DNA of 64,000 bases from Tragulus kanchil. Taxonomy: Eukaryota; Chordata; Mammalia; Artiodactyla; Tragulidae. The stretch lies in assembly GCA_022376925.1 (NCBI GenBank), contig JAIOJX010000003.1, positions 35,517,874 to 35,581,873 on the forward strand, given 5' to 3'. This document shows positions 34,673 through 46,018 of the stretch, piece after piece (the first letter of the stretch is position 1; the number at the start of each line of letters is the position of its first letter). The notes beneath the pieces were generated by a model, which saw only the letters and a program-made list of their open reading frames with translations, had not been told where the DNA came from and did not search any database. Made by a program: the position numbers and the translations under genes.

Positions 34673-35211
34673 TTACATAACATTTTTGTGGCAAAAACTA
34701 AGCAACACACTTTACACTGTTTTCAACAATCTTATTCTCCCAAAGCATTTCACTGATGCGTGCTAGAGACCCTTGGTCTTTGGTTTTAATGATGATTTAA
34801 CACCCAAACAGAATTTAAAAGAATCAAAATCCAAATCAAGGAACATAAAATGTGCAGATCACTATAGTCAACTGCACTGGTTTGAATTTATATGAACTTT
34901 TTTAATGTGAGGCAACATATAGACATGCTATACTATTAAACCCACACCAGTTTGGCAAGGGGTGATCCAGATGTTAGGAGGACTTCCAGTTGGGTCATCC
35001 AAGGACCCGTGTTCTGACCAGATTCCAGGAGGAAGACCTAGCAAGAGGATTCTTCTTCTGATCAGTGTAGTATTTCTTTCAAGTTATTTCTTGAGTTTGA
35101 GCCACCAGAATGATGCTGACATGCTGATCTGGGATCACTCAAAAACTGTTTATATAGAGAGTCCCACCTTCCTACACACAGTCACAAAATTTAGCCTCTA
35201 TGTTTAAAGAT
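34673..35211. other. Single-copy non-coding DNA
   Basis: No repeat recognised. An 81-codon plus frame (34962-35207) shows no known domain and is probably chance. Confidence 0.35.
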
Positions 35212-35437
35212 TGAGTGTGTATGCTTAGTCGCACAGTCACGTTCAACTCTTTGTGACCCTATGGACCATAGCCCTCAGGCTCCTCTCTCAATGTGATTCT
35301 CTAAGCAAGAATACTGGAGTGTATTACCATGCCTTCCTTTAGAGGATCTTTCCAATCCAGGGATAAAACCCACATCCCTTATGTCTCCTGCATTGGCAGG
35401 TGGGTTCTTTACCACTAGTGCCTCCTGGGAAGCCCCC
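35212..35437 (-). repeat. BovA SINE, antisense (pair J copy 1)
   Basis: 'gtgtatgcttagtcgcacag', 'taagcaagaatactggagtg' and 'ctagtgcctcctgggaagcc'. Confidence 0.85.
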
Positions 35438-35885
35438 AAATTGAGTAGATCCATATTACTGACCAATTCAGGAAGATTCTAAACTAAGGGTGCACACTCT
35501 CCTGTTTGCTGTCATATCAATTTAGGTTGGACCTTGGGGAAGATGAGAAAGGTCATGTGATATGCAGCTCACCAATCACAAACGAAGATGTGGCCAGGCT
35601 TGACTGATCTTTCCAGCTCTGTCTGAGATGGCGTTTCATCTGAGTGCCTCTGTTCCTAAGAACCTGGCAGGAGGACCACCTATTCAGGCTAGCAGGAGAA
35701 CAGAAGGAGCAACAATCTGAATTCATGTGCTGTGAAGCAGCCAGTGGACCTAAGAACGAGGTTGCCGTTGTGGGTATGGATACCAGCAGTATTGGCACCC
35801 TGGGGCCTGCTTCTGAGTACCCCAATCTTGAGTGACGCGGCACCACTGAGCTCCTTGAAGCTTGAATGTTTCCTTCCGAAACCCC

Positions 35886-36070
35886 CTGATGGTCCCATGA
35901 CTAAGATTCCATGCTCCCAAAGCAGGGGACCTGTGTTGGAACCTCTGGTCAGGGAACTAGATTCCAAATCACAACTAAGAGTTCACATAAGGCAACTATG
36001 GATCCCCTATGCTGCAACTAAATTAATTAACTAATTAACTTAATTAATTAGAAAATAATTTTGAAAAATA
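35886..36070 (+). repeat. CHR-2-type SINE, sense (pair J copy 1)
   Basis: 'aacctctggtcagggaacta' and 'ggatcccctatgctgcaact', followed by an AATTAATTAACT-rich tail, fit an eroded CHR-2 SINE. The plus frame of 100 codons covering it is not a gene. Confidence 0.55.
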
Positions 36071-36298
36071 AAGCTTCCTCCTGTGCATTCTCCATTTTCA
36101 TCCTCTTTGGAGATCCTAATCTGCCCTCTGTTAGCTACGAACAGGTTCTGAACCTCAGAGGATGGTGGCCCAGAAGACCCAGAACTGGCACCATGCTCTC
36201 AAGAGCAAGGCCCCCAGCGCGACCACTCACAGGAGCCACTGGTCTGGTCCGTGGACAAGCTCCAGACCGTGGTTCAGTGGAAAATGTGCCACCAAGCA

Positions 36299-36520
36299 TG
36301 TGTATGCTTAGTCGCACAGTCACGTTCAACTCTTTGTGACCCTATGGACCATAGCCCTCAGGCTCCTCTCTCAATGTGATTCTCTAAGCAAGAATACTGG
36401 AGTGTATTACCATGCCTTCCTTTAGAGGATCTTTCCAATCCAGGGATAAAACCCACATCCCTTATGTCTCCTGCATTGGCAGGTGGGTTCTTTACCACTA
36501 GTGCCTCCTGGGAAGCCCCC
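36299..36520 (-). repeat. BovA SINE, antisense (pair J copy 2)
   Basis: Counterpart of 35216-35437 at an offset of 1083. Confidence 0.85.
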
Positions 36521-36968
36521 AAATTGAGTAGATCCATATTACTGACCAATTCAGGAAGATTCTAAACTAAGGGTGCACACTCTCCTGTTTGCTGTCATAT
36601 CAATTTAGGTTGGACCTTGGGGAAGATGAGAAAGGTCATGTGATATGCAGCTCACCAATCACAAACGAAGATGTGGCCAGGCTTGACTGATCTTTCCAGC
36701 TCTGTCTGAGATGGCGTTTCATCTGAGTGCCTCTGTTCCTAAGAACCTGGCAGGAGGACCACCTATTCAGGCTAGCAGGAGAACAGAAGGAGCAACAATC
36801 TGAATTCATGTGCTGTGAAGCAGCCAGTGGACCTAAGAACGAGGTTGCCGTTGTGGGTATGGATACCAGCAGTATTGGCACCCTGGGGCCTGCTTCTGAG
36901 TACCCCAATCTTGAGTGACGCGGCACCACTGAGCTCCTTGAAGCTTGAATGTTTCCTTCCGAAACCCC

Positions 36969-37153
36969 CTGATGGTCCCATGACTAAGATTCCATGCTCC
37001 CAAAGCAGGGGACCTGTGTTGGAACCTCTGGTCAGGGAACTAGATTCCAAATCACAACTAAGAGTTCACATAAGGCAACTATGGATCCCCTATGCTGCAA
37101 CTAAATTAATTAACTAATTAACTTAATTAATTAGAAAATAATTTTGAAAAATA
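36969..37153 (+). repeat. CHR-2-type SINE, sense (pair J copy 2)
   Basis: Counterpart of 35886-36070 at an offset of 1083. Confidence 0.55.
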
Positions 37154-37904
37154 AAGCTTCCTCCTGTGCATTCTCCATTTTCATCCTCTTTGGAGATCCT
37201 AATCTGCCCTCTGTTAGCTACGAACAGGTTCTGAACCTCAGAGGATGGTGGCCCAGAAGACCCAGAACTGGCACCATGCTCTCAAGAGCAAGGCCCCCAG
37301 CGTGACCACTCACAGGAGCCACTGGTCTGGTCAGTGGACAAGCTCCAGACCGTGGTTCAGTGGAAAATGTGCCACCAAGCAGCTCCACCAGGAAATACAT
37401 GCTCACACACTCCTCAAATGTTCCATCTGTTTTCTATCGCTTCCAGGACTCAGGGGTCTGAGCTTTTGCTGCCATTAACTCCAAAGTCTCGGCCCAGCAG
37501 CAGACACCATGCTGAGGCTTTGGTCTGAAGTGCAGCATCCGGACCAGGGCCTGCTCTTCACAACCACGACACACACAGTGTGGATCCTCCCCAGCCGTCA
37601 CACAAGTAAGAAGGGCACTTCGCTGCAGCCCTTTTCCACCCCTGACTGGCCGACCTAAGCCCTGCTTCTCCCACTGGACTGACCTTAGGAGGTCTTGTCT
37701 TCCGCATGCCCTGGCTTCCAGCTTGGTGGTAACGCCAGCTGCCGTAAGCCCTCCACATCCTGGTCTCTTGGCACATTCTCCTTTGACTTTACTGGCAGTG
37801 TGTTGAGAGCACCTCGTCCTTCAGGCCTCTTGGCCTGAGCCTCTCTCCGTTTCCATTGGATTTTCTGTCCCCAGCATCTCCCTCCTACCATAAGGATGAT
37901 GATA
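37154..37904. other. G+C-richer block of unknown nature
   Basis: Clearly richer in G+C than its neighbours. Open frames of 60-77 codons exist on both strands (for example 37245-37478 plus, 37685-37891 minus), but none shows a domain I recognise and they overlap one another in antisense. Could be an old retrocopy or a degenerate exon-containing remnant. I assign no function. Confidence 0.35.
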
Positions 37905-38105
37905 TCTATTTATTTTGCAGTAATGTGTACATGTTAATCCCAAACTCCTACTTTATCCCTCCTGTCTTTCTCCATTGGTAACCATAAGTTTGTTTTCTGT
38001 GTCTGTAAGAATCTGAAGAAAAGAATATATATATACCTTGTTGAACACCAGAAACTAATATGGGCTTTGTAAATCAAATATATTTTAATAAAATATAAAA
38101 AATAA
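37905..38105. repeat. L1-like 3' fragments with AATAAA
   Basis: 'ttggtaaccataagtttgtt' (37976-37995) is typical L1 3' sequence. 'gaaactaatatgggctttgt...' ending in an A-rich AATAAAATATAAAA tail (to ~38105) resembles an L1 3' terminus. Confidence 0.45.
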
Positions 38106-38152
38106 GAATTTTAAAAATTGAGCTCAGTGTATTACATCTGTTTTCATTGAGG

Positions 38153-40345
38153 AACTTTCTCCTGAACAGAGACTCCACCCTGTCTTGCTCCCCTCTTTTT
38201 CTCTCTTGGGTTCTCATGGATCTTTCTACATGTCACTAATCACAACATTTATTTAATTTGATGTTAACCATAGACTTCTCTGATTCTCTTCACTGTCATC
38301 ACCACCGTCAGAGGGTGACCTTCTGTCCCTTGAAGACTGTATTTCTCATGTCTACATTCTCATTGCCTAGGAGAGAGTCAGGCATATACTACAGCCCTGA
38401 TTATTGTCTGTGAAATAGAATTTAGGCTTCAAATATGACTTTTTTTTTTTGAAGAAATGCTTCTCCTACAAACTGCTATTAAAACTCAGAGCTATTTTAA
38501 AGGTGTGTAAAGCTTCACTAACCACTGTGAAATCTATGATGATAGAAGCAATAAAAAAAAACCAGCAATATTACACTTATTATTCTAAGAACCTTGACAA
38601 ATAATTGGCAGGTCCTGTATAGGCCCATTTTAAAACAATGACCATTTCTCAAACAAAAGTTTGCAAAAATATTCTTAAACAATGGAATGGTTTTGATGAG
38701 AATTAAAAACAAAACATAAATCGAATGACAGGATAATATGCATAATTAAATAGGAAAGTCACAATTGCTATTTTTATTGTGTAACTAATATGTAACGTGT
38801 TAGTTTCAAGTGTACAACATAATGATTTGATATTCATCTATTGTGACTAAATTTTTACTATCAGTTTCAGGAGTTACTTAGACTTTAAAGAAGAAGCTCG
38901 ATATGCTGTTCTTATATAGCATCAATTTGTAGTCTCCAAATATATTCTGACAGTATAAAAATCAAATCAAAATTGTAATATCATAATTGATTTTTTTTTC
39001 TACAGAATAGTGAAAGTCATGAGAGGTCTGAATGTGAACTCTGAAAAAGCTTATAAAGAAAATAAATTCAATTTTAACTGTTTGGCTGCTCATTTTTACA
39101 GTTTCATGAAAGCATATATATTTGAAACAACAATTTCTTAAAGTTTTCAATACACTGCCTCAAAATGTGGGGCATATGATGCCTGAAATTTTAGATCCTA
39201 TGCCTCTACAAAAGCTGGATGACAGAGAGACCATTGGTGGCTTAAGTTTCATTTTTTAAACTTTCTCCTGAACAGAGCTCCACCCTGTCTTGCTCCTTTT
39301 TTCTCTTGGGTTCTCATGGATCTTTCTACATGTCACTAATCACAACATTTATTTAATTTGATGTTAACCATAGACTTCTCTGATTCTCTTCACTGTCATC
39401 ACCACCGTCAGAGGGTGACCTTCTGTCCCTTGAAGACTGTATTTCTCATGTCTACATTCTCATTGCCTAGGAGAGAGTCAGGCATATACTACAGCCCTGA
39501 TTATTGTCTGTGAAATAGAATTTAGGCTTCAAATATGACTTTTTTTTTTTGAAGAAATGCTTCTCCTACAAACTGCTATTAAAACTCAGAGCTATTTTAA
39601 AGGTGTGTAAAGCTTCACTAACCACTGTGAAATCTATGATGATAGAAGCAATAAAAAAAAAAAAACAGCAATATTACACTTATTATTCTAAGAACCTTGA
39701 CAAATAATTGGCAGGTCCTGTATAGGCCCATTTTAAAACAATGACCATTTCTCAAACAAAAGTTTGCAAAAATATTCTTAAACAATGGAATGGTTTTGAT
39801 GAGAATTAAAAACAAAACATAAATCGAATGACAGGATAATATGCATAATTAAATAGGAAAGTCACAATTGCTATTTTTATTGTGTAACTAATATGTAACG
39901 TGTTAGTTTCAAGTGTACAACATAATGATTTGATATTCATCTATTGTGACTAAATTTTTACTATCAGTTTCAGGAGTTACTTAGACTTTAAAGAAGAAGC
40001 TCGATATGCTGTTCTTATATAGCATCAATTTGTAGTCTCCAAATATATTCTGACAGTATAAAAATCAAATCAAAATTGTAATATCATAATTGATTTTTTT
40101 TTCTACAGAATAGTGAAAGTCATGAGAGGTCTGAATGTGAACTCTGAAAAAGCTTATAAAGAAAATAAATTCAATTTTAACTGTTTGGCTGCTCATTTTT
40201 ACAGTTTCATGAAAGCATATATATTTGAAACAACAATTTCTTAAAGTTTTCAATACACTGCCTCAAAATGTGGGGCATATGATGCCTGAAATTTTTAGAT
40301 CCTATGCCTCTACAAAAGCTGGATGACAGAGAGACCATTGGTGGC
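38153..40345 (+). repeat. Direct duplication K (unit ~1100 bp)
   Basis: Copy 1 is 38153-39241, then a 17-base bridge (39242-39258), then copy 2 39259-40345. The bridge resembles a corrupted version of the sequence left of copy 1. The first 40 bases of copy 2 lack 1 and 5 bases compared with copy 1 (GAGACTCC versus GAGCTCC; the CT-rich run). Elsewhere the copies differ only in an A-run (about 38553 versus 39653) and a T-run (near 39191 versus 40291). Confidence 0.92.
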
Positions 40346-42218
40346 ATGAACTCTAGTGTTTGTTATGTGTAACAGAGGATTTTTTAAAGATCATGGGATT
40401 CTTGTTCCTCATGGATTTCCAAAAGTATAAAAACCCATCTTTCTATGAATGCAGTTGTGTGGAACATCATACAGAAGTTCTTGGTCCGCCTGGCCTGCCT
40501 GAAACTTACCTAACTAAGGCTTCAGTGGGCAATGAGCCTTCCCTTTTCAGGGCTCAGCTGTGTTAGTGGTGAGCTCTTGATATGGGAGCCAGCTCCCAGC
40601 TCCAGCAGCATCCTTCTCCTTCCTTAAATCACAGAGAAAGTGAGCTGAGCAGTGTCCTATCAGAATGGACCTCAATCCTAACCTCACCTCTCAAACTTCT
40701 CTGCATCTACAATGCACATCATATTGTATAGAATGAGGCACTTACTGAATACAGAAACTGTCTTCAGTAAAAGGGAATTATAACTTCTAGTCAATCATAA
40801 CAAACATGTTCTATTCCATGTACTGAGAAGTCTTGTGGACATGCCGTCCTGGTAGAAGAGAGACCAACAGGAAACCACAGAAATGAGCGTTCTTATAACA
40901 AATGCAAATTAATCCCTTAGTTAATCCCTGTTTCTCATCTGAGATATGACAATATATTGTGCCTATGTTGACACTTTGGTTCTCTAATCAGTGATTTACG
41001 TATTGGTCTTAAATGGAGTTAATTTTAGTCCAGTTAAAGATTTTAACTATATATGTGTATATACAGATATTGCTTTGTTTGTGAGTGATGATGTTGAGGT
41101 TACTTAGACTTAAAAACTGATATGCTGTTCTTATATAGCATCAATTTGTAGTCTCCAAATATATTCTGACAGTATAAAATCAAATCAAAATTGTAATATC
41201 ATAATTGATTTTTTTCTACAGAATAGTGAAAGTCATGAGAGGTCTGAATGTGAACTCTGAAAAAGCTTATAAAGAAAATAAATTCAATTTTAACTGTTTG
41301 GCTGCTCATTTTTACAGTTTCATGAAAGCATATATATTTGAAACAACAATTTCTTAAAGTTTTCAATACACTGCCTCAAAATGTGGGGCATATGATGCCT
41401 GAAATTTTTAGATCCTATGCCTCTACAAAAGCTGGATGACAGAGAGACCATTGGTGGCATGAACTCTAGTGTTTGTTATGTGTAACAGAGGATTTTTTAA
41501 AGATCATGGGATTCTTGTTCCTCATGGATTTCCAAAAGTATAAAAACCCATCTTTCTATGAATGCAGTTGTGTGGAACATCATACAGAAGTTCTTGGTCC
41601 GCCTGGCCTGCCTGAAACTTACCTAACTAAGGCTTCAGTGGGCAATGACCCTTTCCCCTTTTTCAGGGCTCAGCTGTGTTAGTGGTGAGCTCTTGATATG
41701 GGAGCCAGCTCCCAGCTCCAGCAGCATCCTTCTCCTTCCTTAAATCACAGAGAAAGTGAGCTGAGCAGTGTCCTATCAGAATGGACCTCAATCCTAACCT
41801 CACCTCTCAAACTTCTCTGCATCTACAATGCACATCATATTGTATAGAATGAGGCACTTACTGAATACAGAAACTGTCTTCAGTAAAAGGGAATTATAAC
41901 TTCTAGTCAATCATAACAAACATGTTCTATTCCATGTACTGAGAAGTCTTGTGGACATGCCGTCCTGGTAGAAGAGAGACCAACAGGAAACCACAGAAAT
42001 GAGCGTTCTTATAACAAATGCAAATTAATCCCTTAGTTAATCCCTGTTTCTCATCTGAGATATGACAATATATTGTGCCTATGTTGACACTTTGGTTCTC
42101 TAATCAGTGATTTACGTATTGGTCTTAAATGGAGTTAATTTTAGTCCAGTTAAAGATTTTAACTATATATGTGTATATACAGATATTGCTTTGTTTGTGA
42201 GTGATGATGTTGAGGTTA
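39976..42218 (+). repeat. Direct duplication L (unit ~1113-1123 bp)
   Basis: Copy 1 is 39976-41098 and copy 2 is 41099-42218. The start of copy 2 is noisy (TTAGACTTAAAAACTGATATG versus a 7-base-longer form in copy 1), then nearly identical. Small indels occur in homopolymers and near 41648. Its first ~370 bases are also in pair K, so they occur three times. The 68/69-codon frame at 40360/41473 is duplicated and not a recognised gene. Confidence 0.92.
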
Positions 42219-42362
42219 AAGAAAACATTTTTTTCATGCAAGACTGGTCGTTTATTTTATTAACCCTTCTTACATTGATTAAAATAGCTGCCCTGAATCA
42301 AAGAAAATGCTTGAATTTCACAAAGACAGGTCAATTTCATAACCTCAAGTATAACAATGAAC

Positions 42363-42391
42363 AGTAGTAATAGTAGTAATAGTAGTAATAG
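42363..42391. repeat. (AGTAGTAAT)n microsatellite at SINE tail
   Basis: Three perfect 9-base units directly abut the terminal end of the adjacent antisense BovA. This is the usual tail microsatellite. Confidence 0.85.
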
Positions 42392-42519
42392 TTCAATCGC
42401 TAAGTCGTGCCCAACTCCTGTGACCCCATCGACTGTAGCCTACTAGCCAGGCTCCTCTGTCCATGGGACTCTCCAGGCCAGGCAAGAATACTGGAGTGAG
42501 CTGCCATTTCCTTCTCCAT
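42392..42519 (-). repeat. BovA SINE fragment, antisense
   Basis: 'tcgctaagtcgtgcccaact', 'ccaggcaagaatactggagt' and 'gccatttccttctcca'. Truncated. Confidence 0.82.
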
Positions 42520-42785
42520 TTAACACTGACTATGAGGACTCTATTCAAAGATCTCTTCCATCAATTAAAATACAAATAACAGACATGGAGCTTGCTATGG
42601 GTTGGGACTCTGCATGAGTACTATACTGACAGAATCCTCTTTTCTTCGAATGTTTTTGATAAGTGTTCTAGAAAATGTCTTCATTGAATGGGAACACAAT
42701 TACTGTCTGCATACACATACATATCTTCCTTTGTACACAATTTACCAAATAAAGTCTATTCATAGTCCTCTGATAAACAAGATCT

Positions 42786-43077
42786 CTTTGTAAACAATCT
42801 TGTCAGCGTTTCTCGGCACTCCCAGTCTGTCCTCATCACAGTTCTCTGTTTTGTGTCTCTTCCTTGTGTTTCCCTTCACCTTCCTGCTCTGATGGAGCCC
42901 TGGCGTTTCCTGAAGACCCTCTTCCACACAGCCCTCTCCAGGGAGGCCTTTTTTCCTCCACCGTCTTCTTGGTTTTGGACCTGGAGATGATTCTGTGTCT
43001 ATCTTGCTCCTCATTGGCACTTGCTTGCTCTTCCTGACTTCTTGAAAATGCCTGACTTTTGAAACTCTTGTCATCAT
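42786..43077 (-). other. Unrecognised basic minus-strand open frame
   Basis: A 105-codon frame starts with Met-Met at 43077 and is strongly Lys/Arg-rich (a KPRRRWRKK stretch at residues ~35-43). It is not contained in a recognised SINE or LINE. In the partial second copy (43892-44197) the A-run is one base shorter and 9 bases are missing, so the frame changes. The composition could reflect a decayed exon of a basic nuclear protein or chance. I recognise no family. Not claimed as a gene. Confidence 0.25.
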
Positions 43078-43126
43078 ATTAGAAGATTAGACACTGAGTT
43101 TTTTTGCGTGTAAGTTATCGTGTTTT

Positions 43127-43380
43127 TGGTTTGTTTGTTTGTTTGTTTGTATTTTAATCCGTCTTTATTCTTCGACTCGTGTGGGTCTCTCATAACTGTG
43201 GCCCCTCTCACTGCAGAGTGCCGGCTCTGGGCGCATGCGCTCAAGAGCACTGGCTCGCAATTGGACACTTCAGTCCAGCCATTCCTCGGTACGTGGGATC
43301 TTCCCTGGCCAGGGATCAAATTGGTTCTCCTTGCACTGTAAGGCGGACTCTCCACCAGCTAGACCACCAGGAAATCCCAG
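43127..43380 (-). repeat. CHR-type tRNA SINE, antisense (pair M copy 1)
   Basis: A (GTTT)n tail followed by 'tttattcttcgactcgtgtg', 'tctgggcgcatgcgctcaag' and 'ccttgcactgtaaggcggac', ending GACCACCAGGAAATCCC. Same family as 18303-18639. No clear target-site duplication was found. Confidence 0.8.
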
Positions 43381-43653
43381 CCATTGTGCTTTTTTAAAAC
43401 ATACCTACAGATCACTGAACTGTTCCTGTTAATCCTTAAAAGTTGTATGTGTGTGTGTGTTTAGGCAGAACTCTGTCACTCTATCTTATACAATTGCTAT
43501 CATTCTTAATGATTTCAATATCTTAAGTGTTTACTGTTTAAAGAGGCAACCCAAACTGCTTCCAATACAGATTGTGTCCCAATTTGTTCACATCCTTACA
43601 AATGTTTGGTATGGTCAATCTTTTTAGATTTCAGTCATTCTTAAAAGTGTGTA

Positions 43654-43862
43654 GAGGCTTCTCTGGTGGTTCAGATGGTAAAGAATCTGCCTGCAATGCA
43701 GGAGACCCAGGTTCCATCCCTGGGTTGAAGATCCCCTGGAGAAGGGAATGGAACCCATTCTAGTATTCTAGGCTGGAGAATTCCGTAGAGAGAGAATCCT
43801 GGCAGGTTATGGACCACAGGTTCGCAAAGAGTTGCATGTGACTGAGGAGCTACACTTTCTGT
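43654..43862 (+). repeat. BovA SINE, sense (pair M copy 1)
   Basis: 'aggcttctctggtggttcag', 'ctgcctgcaatgcaggagac' and 'ggttcgcaaagagttgcatg'. Confidence 0.85.
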
Positions 43863-43921
43863 TTTCGCTTTCATAGGTGTGTAGTGCTATGTCATTGTAA
43901 TTTTAAATTCCTTTCAGTGTG

Positions 43922-44042
43922 TGCATGCATGCTAAGTTGACTTAGTCGTGTCTGACTCTTTGTGACTCTTTGCGGACTGTAGCCTGCCAGGCTTCTCTGT
44001 CCCTGGTATTCTCCAGGCAAAAATATAGAAGTGGGTTGCATT
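43922..44042 (-). repeat. BovA SINE, antisense, cut by junction
   Basis: GCATGCATGCTAAGTTGAC to 'gaagtgggttgcatt', where the join of pair M interrupts it. The complete form is at 45041-45265. Confidence 0.8.
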
Positions 44043-44246
44043 TGGTTCCCCGACCTTCGTCTCCAAGCCCCAGAGGCCTTTTTCCTCCACCGTCTTCTTG
44101 GTTTTGGACCTTCTGTGTCTATCTTGCTCCTCATTGGCACTTGCTTGCTCTTCCTGACTTCTTGAAAATGCCTGACTTTTGAAACTCTTGTCATCATATT
44201 AGAAGATTAGACACTGAGTTTTTTTGCGTGTAAGTTATCGTGTTTT

Positions 44247-44498
44247 TGGTTTGTTTGTTTGTTTGTTTGTATTTTAATCCGTCTTTATTCTTCGACTCGT
44301 GTGGGTCTCTCATAACTGTGGCCCCTCTCACTGCAGAGTGCCGGCTCTGGGCGCATGCGCTCAAGAGCACTGGCTCGCAATTGGACACTTCAGTCCAGCC
44401 ATTCCTCGGTACGTGGGATCTTCCTGGCCAGGGATCCAATTGGTTCTCCTTGCACTGTAAGGCGGACTCTCCACCAGCTAGACCACCAGGAAATCCCA
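44247..44498 (-). repeat. CHR-type tRNA SINE, antisense (pair M copy 2)
   Basis: Counterpart of 43127-43380 with one base deleted. Confidence 0.8.
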
Positions 44499-44772
44499 GC
44501 CATTGTGCTTTTTTAAAACATACCTACAGATCACTGAACTGTTCCTGTTAATCCTTAAAAGTTGTATGTGTGTGTGTGTTTAGGCAGAACTCTGTCACTC
44601 TATCTTATACAATTGCTATCATTCTTAATGATTTCAATATCTTAAGTGTTTACTGTTTAAAGAGGCAACCCAAACTGCTTCCAATACAGATTGTGTCCCA
44701 ATTTGTTCACATCCTTACAAATGTTTGGTATGGTCAATCTTTTTAGATTTCAGTCATTCTTAAAAGTGTGTA

Positions 44773-44981
44773 GAGGCTTCTCTGGTGGTTCAGATGGTAA
44801 AGAATCTGCCTGCAATGCAGGAGACCCAGGTTCCATCCCTGGGTTGAAGATCCCCTGGAGAAGGGAATGGAACCCATTCTAGTATTCTAGGCTGGAGAAT
44901 TCCGTAGAGAGAGAATCCTGGCAGGTTATGGACCACAGGTTCGCAAAGAGTTGCATGTGACTGAGGAGCTACACTTTCTGT
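44773..44981 (+). repeat. BovA SINE, sense (pair M copy 2)
   Basis: Counterpart of 43654-43862 at an offset of 1119. Confidence 0.85.
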
Positions 44982-45040
44982 TTTCGCTTTCATAGGTGTG
45001 TAGTGCTATGTCATTGTAATTTTAAATTCCTTTCAGTGTG

Positions 45041-45265
45041 TGCATGCATGCTAAGTTGACTTAGTCGTGTCTGACTCTTTGTGACTCTTTGCGGACTGTA
45101 GCCTGCCAGGCTTCTCTGTCCCTGGTATTCTCCAGGCAAAAATATAGAAGTGGGTTGCATTCCCTCCTCCAGAGGATCTTCCCAACTCAGGGGAAGAACC
45201 TTCGTCTCCTGTGGTTCTTGCTTTGAAGGCAGATTCTTTACCACGGAGCAACCAGGAAAACCCTA
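45041..45265 (-). repeat. BovA SINE, antisense, full length
   Basis: The complete copy of the SINE cut at 44042, through 'ttgaaggcagattctttacc' to 'agcaaccaggaaaaccc'. Confidence 0.85.
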
Positions 45266-45585
45266 ATTTCTACCTACTTTATAATTAATGTTGAGCATCT
45301 TTACATGTGTTTACCTATCATCTGTGTATCTTTTTTGTGCTGAAGCAGCTATTGGAATACTTTCCCCATTTTTTAAAATGGGTAGTTTATCTTTTATAAA
45401 TTGAATTTTACTAATATATTCTGTGTGTAGGTCCATTATCAGACACATGATTTGCAAATATTTCTCCCAGTTTGTGGCCTGTCCTTTCATTATTTTAATG
45501 TCTTTCAAAGGTTAGAATCCTTTAATATAGATTAAGTCCAATTTGTTCTTTTACAGATTGTGGTTTACACGTTGTAGCTAAGAAT

Positions 45586-45601
45586 TTTTTTTTTTTTTTT
45601 T
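45586..45601. repeat. Poly(T) tract
   Basis: An uninterrupted run of about 16 T within the antisense L1 segment. Confidence 0.85.
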
Positions 45602-45851
45602 GCTTAACTTGCAAAGGATTTTTTCTTCTGTTTTCTTCTGATAGTTTTACAGTTTTGTGATTTATGTTCAGTTTATGACTCATTTTGAGTTAAGTTTTGT
45701 ATATTGTATGAGATATAGATCCAGATATCCACTATTGGTCTGTTTTTCTATCCTGATGTAATGCTATTCCAGATTTGAGTAGACTCATAATTCTTGAAAT
45801 CAGGTAATGTTAGTCCCTCTTTTTAAAAATTATTTAGGTTTGTCTAGAGTC

Positions 45852-46018
45852 TATGTTGCTCAGTTGTGTCCAACTCTTTGTGACTAGATGGACTATAGCC
45901 CACCAGGCTCCTCTGTCCATGGGATTCTCTAGGCAAGAATACTGGAGTGGGTTGCCATTTCCTTCTTTTCATGGGATCTTCCTGACCTAGAGGTTGAATC
46001 CAGGTCTCCTGCAGAATC
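45852..46018 (-). repeat. BovA SINE, antisense, inserted in L1 (pair N copy 1)
   Basis: 'gttgctcagttgtgtccaac', 'taggcaagaatactggagtg' and 'gaatccaggtctcctgcag'. Shortened at the head end. Confidence 0.82.

Larger units (their letters stand above)
35216..37381 (+). repeat. Direct duplication J (unit 1083 bp)
   Basis: Copy 1 is 35216-36298 and copy 2 is 36299-37381. Two substitutions lie in the last ~80 bases of copy 1 (CCAGCGCGACC versus CCAGCGTGACC; CTGGTCCGTGG versus CTGGTCAGTGG). The block between them and the SINE is identical by eye. Copy 2 starts almost at the edge of the BovA SINE. Confidence 0.93.
42943..45161 (+). repeat. Direct duplication M (unit ~1120-1130 bp)
   Basis: Copy 1 is 42943-44042, then a 30-base bridge (44043-44072), then copy 2 44073-45161. 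The bridge shares 'accttcgtctcc' with the true continuation after copy 2 (about 45198-45210), so it reads as a shortened, error-rich contig end. Copy 2 begins with a one-base T-run loss and a 9-base deletion (after GGTTTTGGACC). It later has CTTCCTGG versus CTTCCCTGG and CCAATTGG versus AAATTGG. Confidence 0.92.
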
